This document shows, in pieces, positions 16,422 through 25,657 of a DNA stretch of 64,000 nt (within the stretch, counting starts at the first letter, position 1; every line of letters starts with the position of its first letter). The stretch is taken from contig JADKFX010000001.1 in the NCBI GenBank assembly GCA_016717265.1, positions 868,001 through 932,000 of the forward strand, given 5' to 3'. The notes beneath the pieces were generated by a model. It saw only the letters and a list, made by a program, of their open reading frames with translations. It was not told where the DNA came from and made no database searches. The position numbers were made by a program, and so were the translations under genes. The stretch is from Saprospiraceae bacterium (GTDB taxonomy: Bacteria; Bacteroidota; Bacteroidia; Chitinophagales; Saprospiraceae).

Positions 16422-18524
16422 ATGAAGCTTTTTTCAGAATCAGAAATTAGTAAACTTAGCAACCAGGAATTTACGGAACCCATAGCTAAAGAGATAGTCA
16501 AAGAACTAACAGCTCATGAGGATACTCGAATGGATCATTATTATTGGTTAAACGAGCGTGAGAATCCGGAGGTAATTTCCTATTTAAAAGAAGAAAATGA
16601 TTATCTTGAAAAAGTACTGACTCCGGTTAAGGACTTGCGTGAAAAATTGTATTCTGAAATGGTTTCGCGAATTCAGCAAGATGACAATTCCGTTCCTTAT
16701 AATTTTAATGGATATGCCTATTATACCCGGCATGAAAGTGGTAAAGAGTATGAAATCTATTGTAGAAAGAAAATTAAATTTTCAGATTCGAATGAGGAAA
16801 TTATTTTGGATGTAAATGAATTGGCAAAAGACACGAAATATTGTAATGTGATTCCTCCAAGAATAAGTCCCGACAATAAGATGGCAGTTTTTGCAATGGA
16901 TACAACAGGTAGAAACTTGCACTATGCGTTTGTTAAAAATCTTGAAACAAATGAAATATTTGAACAGCAATCGCCGGTGGTGGCTGGAAGTTTTATTTGG
17001 TCACCCGATAGCAAGGGCTTTTTTTATGACACCAAGGATCAGCACACCTTGAGAACGGATAAAATTTGGTTGCATTTATTAGGAAATAAATTTAACCAAG
17101 ATGCTTTGGTATATGAAGAGTTTGATGAAACAAGTTATGCACATCTTTCTGCATCTAAGGATTTAAAATATTTATTTATTCATTCTGGTTATACAGAAAA
17201 TGTAGAATGCCATTTTATTTTGCTGGATCAATATTTAAGTAAGCCTATATTATTTAGAAAAAGAGAACTTGATTTTTATTATACTGTAGATTATTATAAT
17301 GGTAACTTTTTTATTCTCACAAATGATAATGCAGCTAATTTTAAACTCATGGTAGCCAAAACTGAAACGTTTGCGTATTCACATTGGCAAGAACTCATAC
17401 CGCATAATGAAGACGTTTTGTTGGAAGATCTCGAACTTTTTAAAAATTACTTAGTACTTTATGAGCGAAAAGATGGATTGAATCAACTTCATGTAATTCC
17501 TTGGCATGATATGAATGCCGGCCATTATATTCAATTTCGAGATGCAAGTTATAATTGTTGGTTAGGTGCAAATAAAGAATTTGAGACAGACATTTTAAGA
17601 TTGCATTATACTTCCTTAACTACGCCGAAATCCACCTATGATTATTGGATGCCTCAAAGGGAATTGAAGTTATTAAAAGAGAATCTAGTTTTAGGTAATT
17701 TTGATAAAGAAAATTATAGTTCTGAATATTTGCAAATTAAATCTTGGGATGGTGTTTTAATTCCAGTTTCAATGGTTTACAAAAAGGGCTTTAAAAAAGA
17801 TGGAAAATCTCCAGCCTTATTATATGCATATGGAAGTTATGGCATTCCGGTGGATGCAAGTTTTAGTAGTAATTTACTTTCACTTTTGGATCGGGGTTTT
17901 CTATTTGCCATAGCGCATGTTAGAGGAGGAAAAGAAAAAGGATGGAAATGGTATGAGGAGGGAAAGATGTTTAAAAAAATGAATAGCTTTCATGATTTTA
18001 TTGATTGTGCTGAATTTTTAATTCGTGATAAATACACAACTTCAGATCGATTGTTTGGAAGGGGTGGATCCGCTGGAGGATTACTAATGGGCGTAGTTTT
18101 TAATTTACGTTCAGATTTATTTAAAGGATTGTTAGCCCATGTTCCTTTTGTAGATGTAGTAACCACCATGTCTGATCCTACAATACCTTTAACAACTGGG
18201 GAGTACACAGAATGGGGCAATCCTAATATGAAAGCAGAATATGAATGTATGAAAAGCTATTCGCCCATTGATAATATTACAGCTAAGAGATATACAAATT
18301 TATTGGTAACCACTGGATTTTCTGACAGTCAGGTTCAATATTGGGAGCCTGCAAAATGGGTTGCAAAAATTCGTAAACTGAGAACTCATAAAGAGGATCT
18401 TATTTTGTTTTATACAAATCTCGATGCTGGCCATGGTGGAGCATCGGGTCGTTTTGAGCGATTGCGGGAAATTGCATTAGAGTATTCATTTATGCTTGGA
18501 TTATTGGCGGATTATGAGAATTAA
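16422..18524 (+). CDS. ptrB: Oligopeptidase B, prolyl oligopeptidase family S9A
   Basis: This 700-residue serine peptidase cleaves short peptides after basic residues in the cytoplasm; no signal peptide is present. The N-terminal two thirds forms the propeller typical of the family (DHYYWLNERENPEV is the classic entry motif, and RISPDNKMAVFAMD a blade). The C-terminal hydrolase domain has the triad: Ser550 in GRGGSAGGLL, Asp635 in TTGFSDSQV, His671 in DAGHGGASGR. E. coli PtrB has 686 residues, so the length is right. It is a single gene between an ECF operon on the other strand and the sphingolipid operon. Confidence 0.95.
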   Translation: MKLFSESEISKLSNQEFTEPIAKEIVKELTAHEDTRMDHYYWLNERENPEVISYLKEENDYLEKVLTPVKDLREKLYSEMVSRIQQDDNSVPYNFNGYAYYTRHESGKEYEIYCRKKIKFSDSNEEIILDVNELAKDTKYCNVIPPRISPDNKMAVFAMDTTGRNLHYAFVKNLETNEIFEQQSPVVAGSFIWSPDSKGFFYDTKDQHTLRTDKIWLHLLGNKFNQDALVYEEFDETSYAHLSASKDLKYLFIHSGYTENVECHFILLDQYLSKPILFRKRELDFYYTVDYYNGNFFILTNDNAANFKLMVAKTETFAYSHWQELIPHNEDVLLEDLELFKNYLVLYERKDGLNQLHVIPWHDMNAGHYIQFRDASYNCWLGANKEFETDILRLHYTSLTTPKSTYDYWMPQRELKLLKENLVLGNFDKENYSSEYLQIKSWDGVLIPVSMVYKKGFKKDGKSPALLYAYGSYGIPVDASFSSNLLSLLDRGFLFAIAHVRGGKEKGWKWYEEGKMFKKMNSFHDFIDCAEFLIRDKYTTSDRLFGRGGSAGGLLMGVVFNLRSDLFKGLLAHVPFVDVVTTMSDPTIPLTTGEYTEWGNPNMKAEYECMKSYSPIDNITAKRYTNLLVTTGFSDSQVQYWEPAKWVAKIRKLRTHKEDLILFYTNLDAGHGGASGRFERLREIALEYSFMLGLLADYEN

Positions 18525-18852
18525 ATTTTTATTTTTATTTTATAATTTCAATTTAAAATTCAGCTTTGAATCTATTTTCATTAGTCAATAAATTAAAAGC
18601 ATATTGGAAATTTTCTTTATTTTATTGCAGAAGCAAAGGGTATTGATTATTAATTTGAGAATCTAATTTTGAATTTCATCAAATAATTTTCTGCTTATCT
18701 GGATTCCATATTTTGTGATTCCTAATTCCTGGAAATATTTTTGTGGTTAGAAATGCAGGCTGATAGATATTAATGAATTAACAATATTTTCAGCTAATTA
18801 AGCTTTTGTTTGCATTTATTATACCGGATGCTTTATTTAAGAGTTTTCAAAA
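18525..18852. other. Intergenic region upstream of the sphingolipid promoter, no gene seen
   Basis: This AT-rich stretch lies between ptrB and the promoter at 18853. An imperfect hairpin with GCTGA (18759-18763) and TCAGC (18790-18794), plus an inner ATATT/AATAT pair, is the only structure noticed. No open frame with coding character was found. Confidence 0.5.
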
Positions 18853-18884
18853 TTGACTATTATTCAAGGATTTAATTATCTTTG
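18853..18884 (+). promoter_or_regulatory. Promoter of the sphingolipid operon
   Basis: TTG at 18853-18855, a 21-base spacer and TATCTTTG at 18877-18884 match the Bacteroidota housekeeping promoter (TTTG / N19-21 / TAnnTTTG). Transcription would start near 18890, giving a leader of about 40 bases before the ATG at 18932. It is one of the two best promoter matches in the window. Confidence 0.7.
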
Positions 18885-18931
18885 CCCTCCATTTTATAAT
18901 AGGACTTCATTTCAATATTCGGCTTTATTTA

Positions 18932-19603
18932 ATGAAACATTTTGTTTTTCGTTATTTTCAAGAATTATTTCAAAATTGGAAACTAGCTTTTCACACCAGA
19001 AAGTTTACGTATACAATCCTGGCGACAATTTTATTTTTTCTTCCATTTGTTTTTTTTCTTGAATCCTTTTTTATTTTCATTGAGAAACGAAATGGATGTG
19101 TTTTGAATGATTTTATTTTGAATTTCCTACCAGCGATAAATTTATCTAGTATTATTTTTATTATTATTTATAGTTCTATTATTTCAGTTCTATTTTATGC
19201 AATTCGTTTTCCTTGGTTATTTATTCGGGGATGTCAATTATTTTTATTAGTTCATTATCTACGGAATGTTTGTTTATTTTTAACTCCATTAGATCCACCA
19301 AACGATATTATTGTTTTGCAAGATCCTTTTTTGCAGCTTTTTATTTATAATGAAGTACATCCAAATACAAAAGATTTATTTTTTAGCGGTCATACAGCTA
19401 CTGTTTTTATTTTTATGTTGTTATTGTGGAATAGATTACAATTTAAATTAATATTTGGTTGCCTAACGATTCTTATGGCAGCCTTACTTTTATTCCAACA
19501 TTGTCATTATTCAATTGATATAATTGGTGCCCTTGCTTGTACCTATTTGGCATATCGCACTATTTTATATATTTGGCTAAAACTAAAACTGCCAATCGAT
19601 TAG
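18932..19603 (+). CDS. Sphingomyelin-synthase-like PAP2 phosphotransferase
   Basis: The 223-residue membrane protein has about six helices and the two motifs of the sphingomyelin synthase / PAP2_C group: SGHT (His154) and HYSID (His192 and Asp196, the +4 spacing of the eukaryotic triad). That family moves a phosphorylated headgroup from a phospholipid onto ceramide; wider PAP2 members remove phosphate from lipids. It is the first gene behind a good promoter, 96 bases ahead of serine palmitoyltransferase. I infer a role in making phosphorylated sphingolipids such as phosphoethanolamine- or phosphoinositol-ceramide. Plain lipid phosphatase activity remains possible. The CGD residues before SGHT in the animal enzymes are absent here. 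Confidence 0.8.
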   Translation: MKHFVFRYFQELFQNWKLAFHTRKFTYTILATILFFLPFVFFLESFFIFIEKRNGCVLNDFILNFLPAINLSSIIFIIIYSSIISVLFYAIRFPWLFIRGCQLFLLVHYLRNVCLFLTPLDPPNDIIVLQDPFLQLFIYNEVHPNTKDLFFSGHTATVFIFMLLLWNRLQFKLIFGCLTILMAALLLFQHCHYSIDIIGALACTYLAYRTILYIWLKLKLPID

Positions 19604-19617
19604 AGAAAGAATAAAAT

Positions 19618-19660
19618 TGTTTGTATTATTGCGGTGGTTCCGTCCCGTACAAACATATAT
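19618..19660 (+). promoter_or_regulatory. Hairpin with G+C-rich loop between the phosphotransferase and spt genes
   Basis: TGTTTGTA (19618-19625) pairs with TACAAACA (19648-19655), eight perfect pairs. The 22-base loop is unusually G+C-rich for this DNA and has its own short stem CGG/CCG (19632-19634 / 19640-19642). T- and A-rich sequence follows. It begins 15 bases after the phosphotransferase stop and could be a partial terminator or a leader element of spt. Confidence 0.4.
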
Positions 19661-19699
19661 TTTAATTATATATAATTAGTATTTATATTTTAATGAATT

Positions 19700-20905
19700 A
19701 TGGAAGTAAAAGTTGAAATGAACTCTTTGAAGCAGAAAATTAATAATCTGTCTTCTCAGGTTGACTATTTAAAGGGGAATGACATTTATCTTTTTTATAG
19801 AGAGTTAAATTCAGCACAAGATGTAGAGATGGTTGAACATGGTCGTAAAATTCTAATGTTTGGCTCAAATAGCTATTTAGGATTGACCAATCATCCTCGG
19901 GTAAAGGCAGCAGCAATAAAAGCCATTGAAAAGTATGGTACAGGTGTTTCCGGGTCAAGGTTGTTAAATGGCAATTTGGATATTCATCGGGAGCTTGAAG
20001 AACGTCTGGCGGTTTACCTTGGAAAAGAAGATGTTGCAGTATTTAGTACTGGGTTTCAAGCAAACTTAGGAGCTATACCACCTATCATGGATCGTTCTGG
20101 ATGTTTACTTATGGATAAATTAAGCCATGCATCCATCATTGAAAGTGCTGTATTATCACATGCAAAAAAGTTGAAATTCGAACATAATAATGTTCAGTCT
20201 TTGGATAGATTATTAAAAAATTGTCCGGCTGAATCCCTCAAATTGGTAGTTACAGAGGGAATTTTCAGTATGGATGGGGATATTTCAAATTTGCCTGATA
20301 TCGTTAAAACAGCCGAAAACTATAATGCGATGGTCATGGTAGACGATGCCCATGCCATAGGAGTTTTAGGTAAAAATGGATCTGGAACCTCATCTCATTT
20401 TGGTTTGACAGATCGGGTTCATATCATTACAGGTACTTTTAGTAAGTCTTTGGCTGCTTTAGGCGGTTTTATAGCTGCTGATAAAGATATTATCAACCTC
20501 ATTAAGCATACATCTCGGGCTTTGATGTTCAGTGCAGGTCTTCAGCCAGCCTCTGTAGCTGCTGTAATGACTGCTTTGGATATTATTGAAGAAGAACCAG
20601 AATTAATTGAAAAACTTTGGGAAAACACGCATTATTCAATCCAACAAATGAAACAAATGGGTTTTGATATTGGAAATGCAGAAACGCCAATTATTCCAAT
20701 TTATATAAGAGATGACTATAAAACGTATTGTATAGCCAAGAAGTTATATGATGATGGAGTCTTTATTAATCCTGTAGTATCTCCAGCTACGAGTGCAGAT
20801 TCAGCCTTAATTCGTTTTTCAGTAATGTCCAGTCATACAAAAGCACAAATTGATTTTGCATTGAGCAGAATTTATGAAAATGCGAAAGCATTACAGATAA
20901 TTTAA
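19700..20905 (+). CDS. spt: Serine palmitoyltransferase, first enzyme of sphingolipid synthesis
   Basis: This PLP enzyme of the alpha-oxoamine synthase family condenses serine with a fatty acyl thioester to give 3-ketosphinganine in the cytosol. Visible motifs are LMFGSNSYLGLTNHPRVK near the N-terminus, GSRLLNGNLDIHRELEERLA, VMVDDAHAIGVLG (PLP-binding Asp and His), and GTFSKSLAALGG with the PLP lysine Lys249. The length of 401 residues fits. Related enzymes (KBL, BioF, HemA) share the fold; the GSRLLNGN and GTFSKSLA context, and above all the neighbours, favour SPT. The next gene, a GNAT-type acyltransferase, starts 16 bases after the stop. Confidence 0.9.
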   Translation: MEVKVEMNSLKQKINNLSSQVDYLKGNDIYLFYRELNSAQDVEMVEHGRKILMFGSNSYLGLTNHPRVKAAAIKAIEKYGTGVSGSRLLNGNLDIHRELEERLAVYLGKEDVAVFSTGFQANLGAIPPIMDRSGCLLMDKLSHASIIESAVLSHAKKLKFEHNNVQSLDRLLKNCPAESLKLVVTEGIFSMDGDISNLPDIVKTAENYNAMVMVDDAHAIGVLGKNGSGTSSHFGLTDRVHIITGTFSKSLAALGGFIAADKDIINLIKHTSRALMFSAGLQPASVAAVMTALDIIEEEPELIEKLWENTHYSIQQMKQMGFDIGNAETPIIPIYIRDDYKTYCIAKKLYDDGVFINPVVSPATSADSALIRFSVMSSHTKAQIDFALSRIYENAKALQII

Positions 20906-20921
20906 ATCTATTTAAATTTTT

Positions 20922-22046
20922 ATGATCTCTGTAAAACCAATACATTCCGATAAAGAATTTGATCAGTTTGTAAATTTTGTTTATGATTTGTATGAAGGTG
21001 ATTCAAATTTTGTTCCTGAATTATTTATTGCTCAACGAGATCATATTAACCCTAAGAAAAATCCATTTTTTGAAAACGCCAAAGCACAATTGTTTTTAGC
21101 AGAAGAGAATGGAAAAATCGTTGGAAGAATTGCTGCTGTTAAAGATGATCAGTTAATTAAATTTACAGGTGAAGCTATTGGTGTTTTTGGTTTTTTTGAT
21201 GTTATCAATGAATATCCTGTAGCAGAAGCCTTATTGAATGCAGCAACAGATTGGTTAAAAAAGGAAAATTTGAAATTTCTTGAAGGACCTTATAATTTTT
21301 CTACAAATCATGCAGCAGGTTTATTAGTAGATGGATTTCAATATCCTCCTACCGTGATGATGACATATAATAAACCGTATTATCAAAAATTTCTTGAACA
21401 GTATGGCCTTCTTAAAAAAACAGATGTATTAGCATATCATATTGAAACTGCAGGGTTTCCTGATCGATTTTCAAAATCAGTGGATTTATTGGGTCAACGG
21501 CTTGCTTCAAAAGGAATAACATTTCGAAAAATAAATCTTAAAAATTTTGAAGCGGATGTTAAAAGTACTGTAAAAGTTTATAATCAAGCATGGAGTAAAA
21601 ATCTAGGTTTTGCACCTATGACTGACAAAGAATTTTTACATGCAGCAAAAGACATGAAAATGATTATGGATCCGGAGTTGGTAATCCTGGCGGAAAAAGA
21701 TAATGAGGTAATCGGTTTTTCACTTTCATTACCAGATATAAATGAAATTCTAATTACTATTAAACGAGGTAGGCTCTTTCCTTTTGGAATTTTCAAGTTG
21801 CTTTTAAATAAGAAAAAAATAAAACGCATCCGGATTATTGCTTTAGGCATAATGGAAGAATACCGAAAACTTGGAATCGATGCATATTTTTATGGTCGTG
21901 CATTTCAATATCTACAAAAACATCCAAGAATAAAGTCCGGTGAAGCCTCCTGGATTCTTGAAAATAATCCAGAAATGAATCAGGCAATTATTAAAATGGG
22001 TGGCGTTGTTCAAAAGCGGTACCGATTTTATAGAAAAGAACTATAA
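20922..22046 (+). CDS. GNAT-type N-acyltransferase, candidate bacterial ceramide synthase
   Basis: The 374-residue protein has an N-terminal GNAT half (AQLFLAEENGKIVGRIAAVK) and a C-terminal half with ALGIMEEYRKLGIDAYFYGR and EASWILENNPEMNQAIIKMG. It ends in KRYRFYRKEL. I see no signal peptide or membrane span. Proteins of this length and design next to spt are, to my memory, the acyl-CoA-dependent ceramide synthases described from Caulobacter and other sphingolipid-making bacteria. I infer that it N-acylates sphinganine or 3-ketosphinganine. Spacing of 16 bases from spt and 39 to the SDR gene supports one operon. A general acetyltransferase is the alternative. Confidence 0.75.
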   Translation: MISVKPIHSDKEFDQFVNFVYDLYEGDSNFVPELFIAQRDHINPKKNPFFENAKAQLFLAEENGKIVGRIAAVKDDQLIKFTGEAIGVFGFFDVINEYPVAEALLNAATDWLKKENLKFLEGPYNFSTNHAAGLLVDGFQYPPTVMMTYNKPYYQKFLEQYGLLKKTDVLAYHIETAGFPDRFSKSVDLLGQRLASKGITFRKINLKNFEADVKSTVKVYNQAWSKNLGFAPMTDKEFLHAAKDMKMIMDPELVILAEKDNEVIGFSLSLPDINEILITIKRGRLFPFGIFKLLLNKKKIKRIRIIALGIMEEYRKLGIDAYFYGRAFQYLQKHPRIKSGEASWILENNPEMNQAIIKMGGVVQKRYRFYRKEL

Positions 22047-22085
22047 TCGTTTATTTAGATTCGTTTTACAATATATTCTATTGAA

Positions 22086-22883
22086 ATGAGCCAATCTCAA
22101 ATTCGTTCTAATCAAGCATTTACTTTAATCACTGGCGCCAGTAAAGGTATCGGAAAATCAATAGCAATAGAATGTGCCAAAAGAAAAATGAATTTAATTT
22201 TAATAGCTAGAAATGAATCTTTGTTATTTTCATTGAAAGAATCTTTAATTGAAAATTATCATATTGAAGTGGAATGTTTGACATTAGATTTATTATTAAA
22301 AAATTCAACGGATATAATTTTTGAGTTTATTAATAAAAGAGCAATAACTTTAAATGTATTAATCAATAATGTAGGGATTGGTTGTTATGGTAATTTTAGC
22401 ACAAGCTCACTGGATCATAATTTAGATGTTATTAAATTAAATATTGAAGCCAACTTAAAACTAACCCATTTGTATTTGGGTCAGATTGATACCGCCAACA
22501 AATCGTATTTGTTGAATGTACTGAGTATGGCTGCTTTTCAGCCTATTCCAAATTTTTCAATTTATGCCGCTTCAAAAGCTTTTATGTTGTCCTTTACAAA
22601 GTCCTTGCAATACGAACAAAGATATAGCAATTTAAGTGTGTCTGCACTTTGTCCTGGGGGCACAGATAGTGAATTTTTTGTAGATGCGAAAATGGATCAT
22701 ATTTTCGAAAAGAATAAAAGATGGTTGATGGCACCTTCGGAAGTAGCATCCATTGCAATACACAAAATGTTTGCAGGAAAAAAAATAATAATCCCTGGCT
22801 TTTATAACAAGCTCCATTTTATCTTATTGAAAATTATTCCGGAAACCTGGATATTATATTTCACTTCCAGAATTTATAAATAG
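22086..22883 (+). CDS. Short-chain dehydrogenase, candidate 3-ketosphinganine or ketoceramide reductase
   Basis: This 265-residue classical SDR has the cofactor motif TGASKGIGKSIA, the NNVGIG strand, Ser in NVLSMAAF and the catalytic YAASK. The C-terminal part is hydrophobic (LHFILLKIIPETWILYF) and may attach to the membrane. It is the last gene of the sphingolipid operon, so the missing step, reduction of the 3-keto group made by serine palmitoyltransferase, is the natural assignment. The sequence alone does not fix the substrate: SDRs of this type also act on other ketones. It converges on the aminopeptidase gene with only nine bases between the stops. Confidence 0.78.
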   Translation: MSQSQIRSNQAFTLITGASKGIGKSIAIECAKRKMNLILIARNESLLFSLKESLIENYHIEVECLTLDLLLKNSTDIIFEFINKRAITLNVLINNVGIGCYGNFSTSSLDHNLDVIKLNIEANLKLTHLYLGQIDTANKSYLLNVLSMAAFQPIPNFSIYAASKAFMLSFTKSLQYEQRYSNLSVSALCPGGTDSEFFVDAKMDHIFEKNKRWLMAPSEVASIAIHKMFAGKKIIIPGFYNKLHFILLKIIPETWILYFTSRIYK

Positions 22884-22892
22884 AAAATTTAG

Positions 22893-23987
22893 CTAGATTA
22901 AAAATTTTCCGTGCTGATAAATGAGTTTATCATCTGCAATAATTTCGCCACTATCTTTCATATCGGTTATTAAATCCCAATGAATGGAGGAATGGTTTTT
23001 CCCACCTGTTTGTAAATACGATTGGCCAACAGCCATATGGACGGTCCCACCAATCTTTTCATCAAACAAAATATTCTTTGTGGCTTGTTGAATATTTTGA
23101 TTGGTTGCAATAGCAACTTCTCCAAACCAGCGACTCCCTGGAATTTGAAATACCCGATCTAAAATATGTTGACCTATTTCAGCCGACCACGTTTTGATTT
23201 CACCTCTCTCTACATAAAGACGAACTCCACAAACCTCTTCGCCCATCATGATACTTGGATAATTAAAGTATATTTCGCCATTTACGGACTCCTCAATGGG
23301 GCTTGTAAATACTTCACCAGAAGGCATATTTGCTTTTCCATCTGAATTTATCCAAATTCTGTTTTTTACAGAAAATGAAATTTCAAATTGTGAATTTCTA
23401 TATATTATTTTATCACAAGTATTTAAATATGCTACAATGGACGCTTGCATTTTGGATAGTGATTTCCATTTCTCCGCTGGGTCATCACTATTTAAAAAAC
23501 AGGCGTTTTGTATAAATTCTGTATAAGTTTCCAAGGTCATTCCTGCAAGTAATGCTGCATATTCTGTGGGAAATTGACATAAAGATCTTTTTAGGCTTGC
23601 GTCACCCAGTCGTTTGAAATAAAGAGCGTCATATATAGAGGTAATTGCTAATCTTTTGCTTCGTTGTGCATCCGGGATGATAAATGACTCTTTGGAGTTG
23701 TATGGAGCCCGAATCACAAGGTATGCATCAAAATTTTGAATGGCATCTTTATAAGAAGCAGACAGATAATTTAGTTGAGTCTCATTTCCAGAACTCAATA
23801 AAATGGTTTCTTGATCTTCAAATGAAAATTCAACTTCTACGATAGCTCCTTTTTGAATAGCTTCTTTATAAAAACATTTAACCAAGGGTTCTGCAAGACA
23901 GGTAGTTCTAATGAATACCGTTTCACCTTCTTTCAGGTATAAAGAATAATTTACTAATAAATGTGCATATTTTTCGATCCAGTTCAT
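22893..23987 (-). CDS. M29-family aminopeptidase
   Basis: This is a metallo-aminopeptidase of the thermophilic AmpS/PepS/AmpT (M29) family, which removes N-terminal residues from peptides in the cytosol. Recognisable parts are the N-terminal YAHLLVNYSLYLKEGETVFI, NMPSGEVFTSPIEESVNGEI with family metal-binding acidic residues, LDRVFQIPGSRWFGEVAIAT, and GGTVHMAVGQSYLQTGGKN with SSIHWDLITDM at the end. The length of 364 is close to the usual 370-410. It follows hflX by eight bases on the same strand, so it is probably co-transcribed with it. Confidence 0.92.
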   Translation of the reverse strand: MNWIEKYAHLLVNYSLYLKEGETVFIRTTCLAEPLVKCFYKEAIQKGAIVEVEFSFEDQETILLSSGNETQLNYLSASYKDAIQNFDAYLVIRAPYNSKESFIIPDAQRSKRLAITSIYDALYFKRLGDASLKRSLCQFPTEYAALLAGMTLETYTEFIQNACFLNSDDPAEKWKSLSKMQASIVAYLNTCDKIIYRNSQFEISFSVKNRIWINSDGKANMPSGEVFTSPIEESVNGEIYFNYPSIMMGEEVCGVRLYVERGEIKTWSAEIGQHILDRVFQIPGSRWFGEVAIATNQNIQQATKNILFDEKIGGTVHMAVGQSYLQTGGKNHSSIHWDLITDMKDSGEIIADDKLIYQHGKFLI

Positions 23988-23995
23988 GCCTGCAA

Positions 23996-25207
23996 TTACC
24001 AGGTTTTAGAGCGGTATGGATATCTTATTAAATATTGCCTGGATATTGCCTCTTTCATTAAAAGCTTCAAGGTATTTAAATTCTCCTGTGATTTTGCAGA
24101 AATAAATAGAACGGATCCAGCAAATGATTTTTCAAGTTTTTGATGTAATTCTTCTTCTAATTCTTTTTTAGTTTCATCATCCAGGAGTGCATCAAAATGA
24201 ATATTCCGATATGCATCCATTTTATTACATACCAAAATCATTTGTTTGTCTCCTGCACCCAGATCTTTGAGCGTTTTATTTACGGTTTCAATTTGATCTG
24301 TATATTGTGGATGAGAAATATCGACTACATGTAATAAAATATCAGATTCCCGAACTTCATCCAGCGTAGATTTAAAACTTTCAATTAAATGATGCGGTAA
24401 TTTTCTAATAAATCCAACAGTATCGGAGAGTAAAAAAGGCATGGCGTCCCAAACAACTTTTCGCACCGTGGTATCTAATGTTGCAAATAACTTATTTTCA
24501 GCAAAAAGATCCGATTTACTTAATACATTCATCAAAGTTGATTTCCCAACATTGGTATATCCGACTAATGAAACGCGAATCATTTCATCCCGATTCTTTC
24601 GTTGTGTTATATTTTGTAAATCAATTTTCTCTAATTTTTTCTTTAGCAAGGAAATTTTTTCTTTAACAATCCTTCTATCCGTTTCAATTTCCTGTTCACC
24701 GGGTCCACGCATTCCAATTCCACCTCGTTGACGTTCAAGATGGGACCACATTCCACGAAGCTTTGGATAGATATATTGAAGTTGTGCAAGTTCTACTTGA
24801 GTTTTAGCTTGTGCAGTTTGTGCACGACTGGCAAATATATCGAGGATAAGAAAACTGCGATCTACAATTTTTACCTCAAGTTTTTCTTCTAAGAAATTTT
24901 GTTGTTTTCCACTAAGATCATCATCAAAAATTACCATGTCTGCTGGAAAATGTTCCATGTATTTTTTAATCTCTTCAATTTTTCCAGATCCAATAAATGA
25001 ATGACTATTAATTCCGGGAAGTCTTTGTGTAAATCGCTTGAGTACTTCAGCACCGGCAGTTTGTGCTAAAAACTCCAGTTCATCAAGATGTTCATGAACC
25101 TCACGTTCGTTTTGATCTGGCAAAATTACCCCAACTAAAATTGCTTTTTCAGGCTCTTGAGATAAGATTTTATGATTTTGAGAAAGATTGAAAGAGTTTT
25201 TTTGCAT
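23996..25207 (-). CDS. hflX: Ribosome-associated GTPase HflX
   Basis: HflX binds the 50S subunit and rescues or splits stalled ribosomes under stress. The 403-residue protein has the N-terminal HflX domain, the glycine-rich linker QRGGIGMRGPGEQEIETDRR, then the GTPase motifs G1 GYTNVGKSTL, G3 DTVGFI followed by RKLPHHLIESFKSTLDEV, G4 NKMD and G5-like SAKS. The start at 25207 lies 15 bases after the rhodanese stop, and the aminopeptidase gene follows by eight bases. Confidence 0.97.
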   Translation of the reverse strand: MQKNSFNLSQNHKILSQEPEKAILVGVILPDQNEREVHEHLDELEFLAQTAGAEVLKRFTQRLPGINSHSFIGSGKIEEIKKYMEHFPADMVIFDDDLSGKQQNFLEEKLEVKIVDRSFLILDIFASRAQTAQAKTQVELAQLQYIYPKLRGMWSHLERQRGGIGMRGPGEQEIETDRRIVKEKISLLKKKLEKIDLQNITQRKNRDEMIRVSLVGYTNVGKSTLMNVLSKSDLFAENKLFATLDTTVRKVVWDAMPFLLSDTVGFIRKLPHHLIESFKSTLDEVRESDILLHVVDISHPQYTDQIETVNKTLKDLGAGDKQMILVCNKMDAYRNIHFDALLDDETKKELEEELHQKLEKSFAGSVLFISAKSQENLNTLKLLMKEAISRQYLIRYPYRSKTW

Positions 25208-25222
25208 TAATAAATATTCAGT

Positions 25223-25585
25223 TTATTTTAGATTTTTTACAGCATCATATCCACCTAAATTGATTACTTTTTTATAACCATTTTTTTTCAGATGTTCCGT
25301 AGCCTGCGAACTTCTGCCACCAGCAGCACAATAAAGGTAGTATGTTTTGGAGGTATCCCAGCTTTTTGATTGTTTTACAAAATCACCATTTTCCCAATCT
25401 GCATGAATTGCTCTCGGATGATGACCACTATTCCATTCATCGAGAGTTCTTACATCTACCATAATTCCAGGATCTTTTTCGATTTGTTTTTTAATATCAT
25501 TTGGTCCGGTTTGTCCGATAGATTCATTTTTACAAGAAATCATAAAAAAAACCAGAATTCCAAATAGTATAGAATTTAATTTCAT
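25223..25585 (-). CDS. Rhodanese-domain lipoprotein
   Basis: This small protein of 120 residues has a lipoprotein signal (GILVFFMISCKNES, cysteine about residue 18) and one rhodanese domain. The active-site loop is CAAGGRSSQA, with the cysteine intact, followed by HLKKNGYKKVINLGGY. Rhodaneses move sulfane sulfur or handle persulfides; this one would act in the periplasm. It lies 72 bases after the TauE/SafE exporter on the same strand and 15 bases before hflX. With the exporter and the Rrf2 regulator upstream, a sulfide/sulfite detoxification role is plausible but inferred. Confidence 0.88.
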   Translation of the reverse strand: MKLNSILFGILVFFMISCKNESIGQTGPNDIKKQIEKDPGIMVDVRTLDEWNSGHHPRAIHADWENGDFVKQSKSWDTSKTYYLYCAAGGRSSQATEHLKKNGYKKVINLGGYDAVKNLK

Positions 25586-25657
25586 GTTAAATATTTTTTA
25601 TGTACTTTAAATAATGTTGTAAATAAACGAAAATTTAGTTAAATTGGTTCAATATAA

